Source: Dactylosporangium sucinum
Lineage (GTDB): Bacteria > Actinomycetota > Actinomycetes > Mycobacteriales > Micromonosporaceae
Direction of reading: 5' to 3'
DNA length: 64,000 bases
NCBI RefSeq assembly: GCF_014647515.1
Contig: NZ_BMPI01000038.1
Span: forward strand, 45,091-109,090
In this document: positions 41,249 through 49,176 of the stretch, one piece after another
How positions within the stretch are numbered: position 1 is the first letter of the stretch
Layout: each line of letters begins with the position of its first letter
Notes under the pieces: model-generated
The model's input: only the letters and a program-made list of their open reading frames with translations
Told to the model about the DNA's origin: nothing
The model's database searches: none
Program-made: the position numbers and the translations under genes

Positions 41249-44068
41249 ATGGACGCGCTCGCCACGCTCCTGCTGCGCCGCGCCGACGCGGTGGGCCTCC
41301 CACCGGCCGCGCCGCGGCCGCCCGCCGACGGTGACGCCTGGGTCACGGCGCTGGAGGCCGACCTGGCGAGACAGGGCTGGCTCCTCGACGCCGGGCTGCG
41401 GGCCCGGTTCGCGGCGCTCGACCCGGCCGTCCGGCTGCGCTGGGCCGACTGGGTGCAGGCTGTTGCCGACGAGCTCGTCGGGGCCGACCGCGACCACGTG
41501 CCGCTGTTCCGCCGGTTCCCGGACACGCCGAGGGACCCCGTCCAGGAGTATGTCGAACGGCTCCTCGCCTGCCTCTTCCAGGACCAGACCGAGGTCTGCC
41601 TGCGCTGCGGCCGGACCGGGCACGTCCGCCCCGTCGATCCCTGCGGCCACCTGGCCTGCACCCGGTGCTACGCCCCGGACCGCTACGCGGGCTGCCCGAT
41701 CTGCGGCCGGCGCACCACCGGCGACGGCTGGCTGCCGCCGCCCTCCGCGGAGGCGCCCGCGCCGGCCGGTCAGCCGTTGCGGCTGCGCCGCCTGACCCTC
41801 GACGACGACCCGGCCGCCACCGCCGTCCGCGTGCGCGACGAGCTGGTCGCGCGCACCGCCGCCCTGTCCGGCACCGACCGCGCCGACCTGCGCCTGCTGG
41901 TGAACGCCACCGCGCCGGGCCGCCTCGACTGGCTGCCGGCGGAGGTGCCGTCCCGCGAGACCCTCGCCGTGGTCATCGCCTCGGCGCTCGAGGCGTCCCT
42001 CGCCACCGGTTCGGCGGCGGCACTGGACGAGGCCGTCGCCCGGTGGGGCACCGCGACCGACGCGGCCCGCACGCTGTGGACGCTCTCCGGGGGCGACCCC
42101 GGCCTCGTCCGGCCGGCGAAGCGGCGCCCCAGCCCCGCCGACGCCCGCCGTCCGGCCGGCGAGCGGGTCGTGACCGTGCCGGCCCCGCGGGTCGGACCCC
42201 TGCCCCGCCCGGTGCGCCGGGCCGTGCTCGGGTTCCTCGACGGGCTCGACCCGGCGACCGCCGCCGAGGACGTGCGGCGGCACCCGGCGGTGTGGAAGCG
42301 CCTGGCCGAGCGGCTCCACCCGTTCGAGCGCGTCGCCGCCGCCCCGTCGGCCGCCGTCGTCTTCGCCGCGCTGCGCGGCACCCGCACCCCGGCCGGCAGC
42401 GCCCTCGGCCGGGCGATCGCCGCCGCCCACGAGCGGCAGCCCGACCGGCTCCTGCGCACCGACCACCCCGACGGCACGGTGTCGGTCCGCGTGCGCACCT
42501 TCGCGTCCTCCGTCGAGGAGGCCACCGCGGCCGGCGACCCGGCGACCGCCGCGGCCCTGCTCATGCGGCGCCCGGGCGAGCTGTGGCGGCGCCTCGACCA
42601 CCTGCTGCGGCTGGCCGTGGACGACCCGGACGCGCAGCGGATCGTGCTGGACGCGGCCCGCGAGACCGCGCCGCGGGTCTCCCCCAACGTCCTGGCCGTG
42701 GCGGCCGCCGCGGTCGGCACGCGCGCCACGAGCGCCCCGGCCAACGTGGTCGTCGCGGCGGGTCAAGCCGCCGGACCAGCGCTCGGCGCGGCGGCGGCCG
42801 CTGATCAGAGCGTCGAGTCCCGGCTGCGGGCGGCGCTGCTCGCCCGGCGGGTCGGCATCCGGCGCGGGCCCGGCCACCCGAGTACCGCGTCGAAGCACGG
42901 CCCCGATCCCGGCACCCCGCGGCGGACCTTCTTCCCGAAGGGCGACGTCGTGCGCACCTGGACCATGCCCGAGCTGCGCGGCCCGCTCCCGCCCGCGGTG
43001 GTCGCCGAGGTCCGGGCCTGCGTCGACGAGGAGCTGGCCGGCCGCGCCGCCGGGGGCGGACGCTTCGACCTCGCCGTCCTCGACGCCGAGCTGGCCCGGG
43101 TGCCGGCGCCGATGCGCGAGCGGGTCTCCGCGGAGCAGCTGGCGGGGTGGCCGCGGGGCAGCGTCCGCACGCTCGACGACGGCGTGGACGTGGTGCGCCT
43201 GTTCGCGCACTGGACGGACACGACCGACCGGGTCGACCTCGACCTGTCGTGCGCGTTCTACACCGCCGACTGGACCCAGGCCGGGCACTGCGACTACGCC
43301 AACCTGCGCTTCGGCGAGGCCGCGATCCACTCGGGCGACCTGACGTCGGCGCCGCCGCCGCTGGGTGCGACCGAGTATCTGGACCTGCACCGCTCCCTGC
43401 TGCTGGCGGCCGGCGTGGCCTGGGCGGTGCCGGTGGTGCTGAGCTACAACGACGTCCCCTTCGAGGTCCTCGACGCCGCCTTCGCCGGGTTCGCCCTGCC
43501 GGTGCCGGGCGGCGCGCAGTTCGACGCGGCCCGCGTCATGCAGCGGTTCACCCTCCGCGGCGACGCCCGGGCGCTCGTCCCGTTCGTCCTCGACGTGCGC
43601 TCCGGCGAGGTGATGTGGGTCGAGGCGGTGCTGTCCGTGGAGGGCTACGGGCACGACGTCGCGGAGCACGGCCCGCGCATCGGCAAGACGGCCGCCGACC
43701 TGTGGGATCACTTCACCGGCGGCGTCCGGGCCACGGTCCTGGACTTGGCCGCCTGGCACGCGGCGGCCCGCGCCGGCCGGATCGAGGTGGCGCACGCCGA
43801 CGGCACCCGCACCGCCGTCCCGGTCACGACCCCGCCGGCGACGGTCGCTGCCGTCCGTTCGGCGGCCTCCGCCCGCGGTTCCGCGACCTCCTCGGCGACA
43901 GGCCGGGCGCTCGGGCGGGTGCTCGCGGCCGTCGCCGACGTCGACCGGCTCCCCGCCGCCGAGGACGTGGCCGAGGGCTCCGTCGCGCTCGTCGTCGACG
44001 ACCGTCCGCCGGCGCCGTGGACCGCGGTCACGGCCGCCGACCTGATGGCCGGGCTGACGCCAGCGTGA
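41249..44068 (+). CDS. Large RING-finger protein with TerD-like C-terminal region
   Basis: A 939-residue protein of the MXAN_6230/SCO0854 RING family, as I recognise it. The N-terminal region leads to a perfect C3HC4 RING: Cys117, Cys120, Cys132, His134, Cys137, Cys140, Cys149, Cys152. The middle 400 residues are Ala/Arg-rich and mostly helical. The C-terminal region from about 660 resembles TerD: VDLDLSCAFYTADW, CDYANLRFGEAAIHSGDL, GATEYLDLH, VVLSYNDVPFEVLDAAFAGF. TerD relatives belong to the Ter stress and phage-resistance network. ATG 41249 is chosen; GTG 41234 is possible. No clear Shine-Dalgarno is present, and a structured leader lies upstream. Confidence 0.85.
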   Translation: MDALATLLLRRADAVGLPPAAPRPPADGDAWVTALEADLARQGWLLDAGLRARFAALDPAVRLRWADWVQAVADELVGADRDHVPLFRRFPDTPRDPVQEYVERLLACLFQDQTEVCLRCGRTGHVRPVDPCGHLACTRCYAPDRYAGCPICGRRTTGDGWLPPPSAEAPAPAGQPLRLRRLTLDDDPAATAVRVRDELVARTAALSGTDRADLRLLVNATAPGRLDWLPAEVPSRETLAVVIASALEASLATGSAAALDEAVARWGTATDAARTLWTLSGGDPGLVRPAKRRPSPADARRPAGERVVTVPAPRVGPLPRPVRRAVLGFLDGLDPATAAEDVRRHPAVWKRLAERLHPFERVAAAPSAAVVFAALRGTRTPAGSALGRAIAAAHERQPDRLLRTDHPDGTVSVRVRTFASSVEEATAAGDPATAAALLMRRPGELWRRLDHLLRLAVDDPDAQRIVLDAARETAPRVSPNVLAVAAAAVGTRATSAPANVVVAAGQAAGPALGAAAAADQSVESRLRAALLARRVGIRRGPGHPSTASKHGPDPGTPRRTFFPKGDVVRTWTMPELRGPLPPAVVAEVRACVDEELAGRAAGGGRFDLAVLDAELARVPAPMRERVSAEQLAGWPRGSVRTLDDGVDVVRLFAHWTDTTDRVDLDLSCAFYTADWTQAGHCDYANLRFGEAAIHSGDLTSAPPPLGATEYLDLHRSLLLAAGVAWAVPVVLSYNDVPFEVLDAAFAGFALPVPGGAQFDAARVMQRFTLRGDARALVPFVLDVRSGEVMWVEAVLSVEGYGHDVAEHGPRIGKTAADLWDHFTGGVRATVLDLAAWHAAARAGRIEVAHADGTRTAVPVTTPPATVAAVRSAASARGSATSSATGRALGRVLAAVADVDRLPAAEDVAEGSVALVVDDRPPAPWTAVTAADLMAGLTPA

Positions 44069-44149
44069 GGAAGTTCGCCGCGAGCTGTCGAATACATGCG
44101 GGGCCGATCGTCGGGTAGGTGGAGGTTCCACCCAGCCTGGAGGTCACAC

Positions 44150-44857
44150 ATGGCACTGCCCGACATCGTCGACCGCGCGGCGTGGCTCGCCGCCCGGATG
44201 GCGCTGCTCGACCAGGAGAAGGAGATCACCCGGCGGATCGACGCGATCAATTCGGAGCGGCGGCGGCTGCCGATGGTGCGGGTCGACACGCCGTATGCGC
44301 TGCGCGGGCCCGCGGGTGACGCCACCCTCGCCGACCTGTTCGAGGGGCGCCGCCAGCTCATCGTCCAGCACGTGATGTTCGCGCCGACCTGGGACGCGGC
44401 CTGCCCGGCGTGCACGGCGAGCGTGGACGAGGTTTCGCCCGCGGTACTGCGGCATCTGGCGAACCGGGAAACCACGTTCGCGCTCGTGTCGCGGGCGCCC
44501 TATGCGAAGCTCGCCGAGTACGGGCGGGGTCGCGGGTGGACGATCCCGTGGTACAGCTCGCACGGGACGTCCTTCAACTTCGACTTCGACGTCAGCTTCG
44601 ACCCCGCCGTGAAGGAGCCGGTGTACAACTACCGGCCGCTGCTCATGGCCGACACGCCGGAGCTGTCGGGGATGAGCTGCTTCCTGCGCGAGGGCGACGC
44701 GGTGTTCCACACGTACTCGACGTACGCGCGCGGCACCGACCACAAGGGCGGCGCCTACGGCTTCCTCGACCTGACCGCCCTCGGCCGGCAGGAGGCGTGG
44801 GAGGAGCCGAAGGACCGGGTGGAAAACCCGCACGGCGCGGTGCCCGACTTCAGCTAG
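44150..44857 (+). CDS. DUF899-family thioredoxin-like protein
   Basis: A 235-residue DUF899 protein: LDQEKEITRRIDAINSERRRLPMV at the start, FAPTWDAACPACTASVDEV with the CPAC pair (Cys85, Cys88), YSSHGTSFNFDFDVSF, and a C-terminal GTDHKGGAYGFLDLTALGRQE. The fold is thioredoxin-like and substrates are unknown. ATG 44150 has an ideal RBS (GGAGG, 8 nt upstream). A small hairpin GGTGGA-GGT-TCCACC (44118-44132) precedes the RBS. It is probably its own transcript or read through from the RING gene. Confidence 0.9.
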   Translation: MALPDIVDRAAWLAARMALLDQEKEITRRIDAINSERRRLPMVRVDTPYALRGPAGDATLADLFEGRRQLIVQHVMFAPTWDAACPACTASVDEVSPAVLRHLANRETTFALVSRAPYAKLAEYGRGRGWTIPWYSSHGTSFNFDFDVSFDPAVKEPVYNYRPLLMADTPELSGMSCFLREGDAVFHTYSTYARGTDHKGGAYGFLDLTALGRQEAWEEPKDRVENPHGAVPDFS

Positions 44858-44867
44858 GGTGCCGTGG

Positions 44868-45446
44868 ATGGAATGGGAACCCTGGCCGCCCGGTGAGGTG
44901 GCGCGGCGGCTCGCTGGGGTGCGGTCGCCGTGGTACGTCGCGGGCGGCTGGGCCCTCGACCTGTGGCTCGGCGCGGAGACCCGCCCGCACGAGGACATCG
45001 AGATCGGCATCCCGGCGGGCGGCTTCCCCGAGTTCCGCGCGGCGCTGCGCGAGTACGAGTTCCGGGTGGCCGGCGACGGGCAGCTGTGGCCGGTCGACGG
45101 CCCGGCGTTCGAGGCCCATCACCAGACCTGGGTGAGCGACCCGGCCACCGGCCGCTTCCACCTCGACATCTTCCGCGAGCCGCACGACGGCGACGTCTGG
45201 ATCTGCCGCCGCGACGCGTCCATCCGCCGCCCGTACCGGGAGATCGTGCGGCACACCGCCGCCGGCGTTCCGTACCTGGTGCCGGAGCTCGTCCTGCTCT
45301 TCAAGGCCAAGGCGACCCGCCCCAAGGACGAGCAGGACTTCACGGCCGCCCTCCCGCACCTCGACCCGGGCCGCCGCGCGTGGCTCTACGCGGCGCTCAC
45401 CCAGGTCCACCCGGACCACGCCTGGCTGACGCGGATCGAGCTCTAG
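44868..45446 (+). CDS. Nucleotidyltransferase-fold protein, ANT-like
   Basis: A 192-residue protein. WYVAGGWALDLWLGAETRPHEDIEIGI carries the G[GS]-x(9)-D-x-[DE] nucleotidyltransferase pattern (GGW...HEDIEIGI), and HLDIFRE supplies the third acidic residue. LLFKAKATRPKDEQDF is the C-terminal helix typical of aminoglycoside adenylyltransferase-like and AbiEii-like proteins. It may adenylylate a small molecule; resistance activity is unproven. ATG 44868 is chosen because TAGGGT (44855-44860, overlapping the previous stop) lies 7 nt upstream; GTG 44859 is the alternative. Confidence 0.82.
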   Translation: MEWEPWPPGEVARRLAGVRSPWYVAGGWALDLWLGAETRPHEDIEIGIPAGGFPEFRAALREYEFRVAGDGQLWPVDGPAFEAHHQTWVSDPATGRFHLDIFREPHDGDVWICRRDASIRRPYREIVRHTAAGVPYLVPELVLLFKAKATRPKDEQDFTAALPHLDPGRRAWLYAALTQVHPDHAWLTRIEL

Positions 45447-45514
45447 CCCTTCAGGAAGTCGGCGATGACGTCGGCGATGTGCCGGGCGCCGCGGCTGTTC
45501 TGGTGGATCGACCT
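45443..45514 (-). pseudogene. C-terminal fragment resembling an SGNH hydrolase
   Basis: A short leftward frame ends SIHQNSRGARHIADVIADFL then KG-stop. The H-x-N-x-x-G-x-x-x-x-A pattern is like block V of SGNH/GDSL hydrolases, where an Asp normally stands three residues before the His; here that position is Arg. Nothing upstream is recognisable before the next gene at 45598. I consider it a remnant tail; confidence is low because of its length. Confidence 0.3.
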
Positions 45515-45597
45515 CCACGACCTCCAGCAGAGCGCACGAGCCGAGGCGCCCGTCCACCGCGACCCGGCCTGGGCGGACGCCGAGACACGCGGACGTG

Positions 45598-46647
45598 CTA
45601 GCCGACGGAGCGGGTGGGCCAGGTCGTGGGGTCGTCGAGGTTGGAGGAGATCTCCAGGTGGGTGGCCAGATACGTGGCTCCCGGGTCGGTGAGGGCCTCG
45701 GCGTCGTCGGGGTTCACGACGCAGATGAAGAGCTCCACCGGGCCGAATGCGGTGAACCAGAGGCCCTTCGGCGAGGTGGTGCGCCACTCGGCGGGCCAGC
45801 CGGCGACCGTGCGGTTGGGATGGAAGGTGGCGTCGTCGCTCGGGTTGGCCGTCCGGCGTTCGCTGGTCCAGATGAGGACCAGGGCGCCGCCGGGTTGTTC
45901 GACCGTGAGGCCGGAGTGGATCCAGCGGAGTTGGCCGGCGGCGGGGGCGCGGCGGACGCGGGTCTGGCATTCGACCCAGCGGTTGCCGGGCGGCAGGTCG
46001 GTGAGGCGGAGGGGCATCACGCAGCGTAAGGCGCGGTCCAGGCGGATCGAGTCGGCGACGCGCAGCGCGAAGTCGGCGGTGTTGACGCTGGCCAGGAGCA
46101 TGGCGTGCACGCCCGGGCGCGGCTCCCAGCGGATCTCGAAGGCGCGGGCGCTGTCGTAGAAACCCTCGCGCAGGATCGCCGGCTCACCGCGCACCGTGGT
46201 CGAGGCCTCGGCGCCGTGGTCGTCGCCGGCGGCGCGGTCCAGGATGGCCTCGTCCGTGGCCAGGTAGAAGGTGACCCACCAGCGGTCGTCGCCGGCGTAG
46301 ACGGTGGCCTTCTCGTAGCCCTCCGACGACGAGACCCACTCGGTGGCCGTCGCTTTGTCGAGCACACCGTAGTCGAGGGCGAAGTGCACGATCGACGGGT
46401 CGGTGCCGACCTCGCCGCCGCCCGCGGCGACCGGGAGGCCGGCGTCGCCGACGCCGGGCGCCGGCAGTCGCACCATGGCGAAGAGCGCGACCAGCACGGC
46501 CGCCACCCCGGCGGCGCCGACCGCGCGGCGCCGGCGGCGGATCGTGTGGGCGCGGCGGATCGCGGCCCCGCCCAGGGCATCGGTCGATATCCGCCGGTCG
46601 GCCCGCGCGGTGAGCGTCGCGGTGACCCGCGACTCCAGGTCGGTCAT
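45598..46647 (-). CDS. Single-pass membrane protein, sigma-factor partner
   Basis: A 349-residue protein encoded 11 bp after a SigE-family sigma gene. The cytoplasmic N-terminus of about 42 residues (LESRVTATLTARADRRIS...IRRRRRAVG) is followed by one membrane helix (GAAGVAAVLVALFAMV) and a large extracytoplasmic domain. This is the usual layout of the membrane proteins that accompany SigE-type sigma genes in actinobacteria. No zinc-type anti-sigma motif is present, so an anti-sigma role is inferred from position only. An AAGGAGG RBS precedes ATG 46647. Confidence 0.78.
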   Translation of the reverse strand: MTDLESRVTATLTARADRRISTDALGGAAIRRAHTIRRRRRAVGAAGVAAVLVALFAMVRLPAPGVGDAGLPVAAGGGEVGTDPSIVHFALDYGVLDKATATEWVSSSEGYEKATVYAGDDRWWVTFYLATDEAILDRAAGDDHGAEASTTVRGEPAILREGFYDSARAFEIRWEPRPGVHAMLLASVNTADFALRVADSIRLDRALRCVMPLRLTDLPPGNRWVECQTRVRRAPAAGQLRWIHSGLTVEQPGGALVLIWTSERRTANPSDDATFHPNRTVAGWPAEWRTTSPKGLWFTAFGPVELFICVVNPDDAEALTDPGATYLATHLEISSNLDDPTTWPTRSVG

Positions 46648-46658
46648 GTGTGCCTCCT

Positions 46659-47180
46659 TCACGATTCGCCCGCCGCGTCGAGACGTCCGCGCAGCCGCTG
46701 CAGCGCACGCATCGCGTGCGTCCGGACGGTCACCGGCTCGCAGTCGAGGATCTCGGCGATCGTGGCGTCGTCGAGGTCCTCGTAGTAGCGCAGCACGACG
46801 ACCGCCCGCTGCCGGTGCGGCAGCCCGGCGATGAGGCGCCAGAGCTGGTCACGGTCGGCCGCCTCGCCGCCGAGGTCGCCGGGCGCCGCCCGGTCGGCGG
46901 TGTGCTCGACCGGCACCTCGCGGTTGGCCCCACGCCGCCACCAGGAGTTGGCGGCGTTGACGAGCAGCCGCCGCAGGTAGACGTCGGGATTGTCGGTGCG
47001 CCGGATGCGCCCCCATCGCAGATACGCCTTGGCGAGCGCGTCCTGCACCAGATCCTCGGCGCGATGGTCGTCGCCGGTGAGCAGGATCGCGAAGCGCACC
47101 AGCGCCGCTCCCCGGGCGGCCACATAGGCCTCGAAGCTCGCCGGCGCCGCCTCGGGCTCCTGCCGGATCACGATCACCAC
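46659..47180 (-). CDS. SigE-family ECF sigma factor
   Basis: A 173-residue sigma-70 factor of the SigE group. Region 2: FEAYVAARGAALVRFAILLTGDDHRAEDLVQDALAKAYLRW (residues about 13-53, in parts). Region 4: LPHRQRAVVVLRYYEDLDDATIAEILDCEPVTVRTHAMRALQRLR at the C-terminus. Size and the AILLTGD motif fit the group. GTG 47180 is chosen because GAGGAG lies 9-14 nt upstream; GTG 47210 would be longer. It is co-transcribed with the membrane protein downstream. The upstream 69 bp contain TGAC-GGCT-GTCA (minus strand), possibly part of an autoregulated promoter. Confidence 0.92.
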   Translation of the reverse strand: MVIVIRQEPEAAPASFEAYVAARGAALVRFAILLTGDDHRAEDLVQDALAKAYLRWGRIRRTDNPDVYLRRLLVNAANSWWRRGANREVPVEHTADRAAPGDLGGEAADRDQLWRLIAGLPHRQRAVVVLRYYEDLDDATIAEILDCEPVTVRTHAMRALQRLRGRLDAAGES

Positions 47181-47249
47181 GCGCTCGTCTCCTCTACCGG
47201 ACTCTGTCACCGCTCAGAGGCTTCGGCGACGGCCCCGCGTTGACAGCCG

Positions 47250-48131
47250 TCACAAGGTTTTTTCGAACCAGTGGTGGGCGTAGCGTTCCGTGTTGTACCG
47301 CGGGATCTCCCGGTAGCCGGCGCTGCGGTACAGGCGGATGGCCTCGTGCAGGTTCCGGTTCGTGTCGAGCCGGACCGCCCCGTAGCCGTGCCCGGCGGCG
47401 CAACGCTCCAGCTCGGCGAGGATGCGCCGGCCGACACCCATGCCGCGGACCGTGTCGGCCACCCACAGGCGCTTGATCTCGGCCGGTCCGTCGCGGTGCA
47501 GCTTGAGGCCGCCGCACCCGACGGGCTCCGACGCGAGCGTCGCGAGCAGGAACGCGCCGGCCGGTGGCGTGAACTCCTCGTCGCCCGCGGACGTGCTCAG
47601 CGCCGGGTCGAAGCCGTCGTCGAAGCGGCGGGCGATCTCGCGGACGTACGCGCGCAGGCACGCCCTCGCCCGCGGGTCGCCGGGCGGCACCACCTCGACG
47701 ACCACCATGCTGGCCAGCAGGAGCCGCTCCACCTCGTGCATCGCCGCGGTGAGCCGGTCGCGCTGGCCGTCGCTGAGCGGCGCGAGGATCGACCGGGCGA
47801 GGTCGTCGGAGCGCTCGTCGAGCACCGCCCACTCCTCCGAGCCGGTGGCCGTGAGCCGGGCCTCCCGCACCCGGCCGTCGCCGTCGGCCGGCCCGATCGT
47901 GACGAGCCCGTCCGCCTCGAGCGACCGCAGCAGCCGGCTGAGGTAGCCGGAGTCGAGCCCGAGCCGCCCCCGCAGCGCCGCGATCTCGGCCCCCTCCGGG
48001 CCGATCTCCCACAGCAGCCGGGCCTGGCCGAGCGGGCGGCCACGCGCCATGTACTCGTCGTCGAGGGCTCCGACCCGCTGCGTCACCGTCCGGTTGAACC
48101 GCCGCACCGATGCCACGAGATTCGCGTCCAT
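47250..48131 (-). CDS. MarR-type regulator fused to GNAT acetyltransferase
   Basis: A 293-residue fusion. Residues about 10-140 are a MarR winged helix (GQARLLWEIGPEGAEIAALRGRLGLDSGYLSRLLRSLEADGLV in the HTH region, then the wing GDGRVREARLTATG). Residues about 150-293 are a GNAT domain with the acetyl-CoA loop VADTVRGMGVGRRIL (R/Q-x-x-G-x-G/A) and a terminal NLHEAIRLYRSAGYREI. Such fusions occur widely and may acetylate an antibiotic or a protein in response to a ligand. ATG 48131 has TAAAGT 7 nt upstream, inside a perfect dyad, so self-repression is likely. Confidence 0.93.
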   Translation of the reverse strand: MDANLVASVRRFNRTVTQRVGALDDEYMARGRPLGQARLLWEIGPEGAEIAALRGRLGLDSGYLSRLLRSLEADGLVTIGPADGDGRVREARLTATGSEEWAVLDERSDDLARSILAPLSDGQRDRLTAAMHEVERLLLASMVVVEVVPPGDPRARACLRAYVREIARRFDDGFDPALSTSAGDEEFTPPAGAFLLATLASEPVGCGGLKLHRDGPAEIKRLWVADTVRGMGVGRRILAELERCAAGHGYGAVRLDTNRNLHEAIRLYRSAGYREIPRYNTERYAHHWFEKTL

Positions 48132-48135
48132 ATCG

Positions 48136-48149
48136 CTGACTTTAGTCAG
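48136..48149 (-). promoter_or_regulatory. MarR-type operator over the -10 of its own gene
   Basis: CTGACT-TT-AGTCAG, perfect 6-bp arms. On the minus strand TAAAGT (48144-48139) lies inside it, 7 nt before ATG 48131. Binding of the encoded MarR domain here would occlude the promoter. Confidence 0.65.
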
Positions 48150-48219
48150 GCATTCTCGTCGCGGAACCCTCCTTCCGGCCGATCGGGCCGCCCGCCGGGT
48201 TGTAGTTCAATCGCTGGGC

Positions 48220-48489
48220 ATGAGGATGTACCGGGGCGGCTGCGCCTATCACCTGGTCACGATGGGCGACGGGATCGAGGCGGTGGACCGGACGCTGACC
48301 GCGGCCGGCCTGATGTTCACCCGCACGCCGACGACGGTGGTGTGGCCGGGCGGGCGCAGCGAGGGCGTGGAGTTCGTGCACTTCGCCCACGGCGCGAACC
48401 AGCGCGTCCCGGAGGACCTCGTCCACCGCCTCATCGAGGGCGGCGTCTGGCTCCTCTACCGCAGGGTCGACGCCACGGCCCCCGCCTGA
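48220..48489 (+). CDS. Hypothetical small protein
   Basis: An 89-residue protein (MRMYRGGCAYHLVTMGDG...PTTVVWPGGRSEGVEFVHFAHG...) with a single likely alpha/beta domain. I do not recognise the family. TTCAAT (48206-48211) lies 8 nt before ATG 48220, fitting a leaderless start; longer in-frame starts reach into the divergent MarR-GNAT promoter and are unlikely. Codon bias supports it as real. Confidence 0.6.
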   Translation: MRMYRGGCAYHLVTMGDGIEAVDRTLTAAGLMFTRTPTTVVWPGGRSEGVEFVHFAHGANQRVPEDLVHRLIEGGVWLLYRRVDATAPA

Positions 48490-48524
48490 CCGCCCCTCCC
48501 TGTTCCTGCCAACAGCAGCCAGTG

Positions 48525-49025
48525 TCACGACGTCGGCGGGACGTGCGACACCGTGATGCAGAACGAGCTCGGCGTCGGCCCCGCGAACGTCTCCGTCGTG
48601 AACCCCGCCGCGAAGAGGTTGGCGGCTGCGCGCTCGGCCGCGCCCCGCGACGGCGTGTCGTAGCACAGCCAGGCCGTGCCGGACGGGGCGAGCAGGCGGG
48701 AGAGCGACGCCAGCTCCCCCGCCGACGGGCCCGTCCAGAACAGGTTCACGTTCACCGCCAGTACCTTGGCGAAACCCTCGGCGGCCGTGAACTCGGCGAG
48801 CGTGGCCTGCACGACGTGCGCCCGGCCGGCGGCGATCGCGTCGGCGTTGCGGGAGGAGGCACGCGCCACCGCCGTCGCGGAGCGGTCGATCGCGGTCACT
48901 CGGCCCGTGGTGAGCGCGTCGGCGATGCGGGCGGTGGCGAGGCCGGAGCCGCAACCGATCTCCAGGATGCGGTCGGCGGGGCCGGGGGCGACGAGCCGGA
49001 CGGCCCAGGCGTTGGTCGGCGACAC
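48525..49025 (-). CDS. Class I SAM-dependent methyltransferase
   Basis: A 166-residue methyltransferase. Motif I is RILEIGCGSGLATARIA (residues about 19-35), and TAIDRSATAVARA gives the acidic residue at the end of strand 2. FAKVLAVNVNLFWTG and LSRLLAPSGTAWLCYD are motifs III-IV. It is shorter than most but complete in the core. GTG 49025 has TACTGT 7 nt upstream (49033-49038, minus strand), a leaderless start. The substrate is unknown. Confidence 0.88.
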   Translation of the reverse strand: MSPTNAWAVRLVAPGPADRILEIGCGSGLATARIADALTTGRVTAIDRSATAVARASSRNADAIAAGRAHVVQATLAEFTAAEGFAKVLAVNVNLFWTGPSAGELASLSRLLAPSGTAWLCYDTPSRGAAERAAANLFAAGFTTETFAGPTPSSFCITVSHVPPTS

Positions 49026-49099
49026 CGGAACGACAGTACCGAAGCAACTGGATGTTTCGGGGGGCGGCGATTGGACAGGGAGCCTGCGCCCGCGGGGGT

Positions 49100-49128
49100 G
49101 GGTCGCGGAATGAGCGGACGCGCGACCC
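49100..49128. promoter_or_regulatory. Hairpin upstream of the 49177 gene
   Basis: GGGTCGCG (49100-49107) and CGCGACCC (49121-49128), a perfect 8-bp inverted repeat with a 13-nt loop, 48 bp before ATG 49177. It may be an operator or leader hairpin. Confidence 0.35.
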
Positions 49129-49176
49129 GGCGCCAGTGGGCATCCGAACCGTCACCCGCACCCGAAAGGGACCAGT

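Noticed and set aside
47181..47249. TGAC-GGCT-GTCA dyad upstream of the SigE-type sigma gene as an autoregulated promoter
   Set aside because: Only 4-bp arms; I do not know a reliable SigE-family consensus to test it against.
46659..48131. Possible toxin-antitoxin pair among sigma/MarR-GNAT neighbours
   Set aside because: The GNAT domain is fused to MarR, has full length and lacks the short antitoxin-toxin layout.
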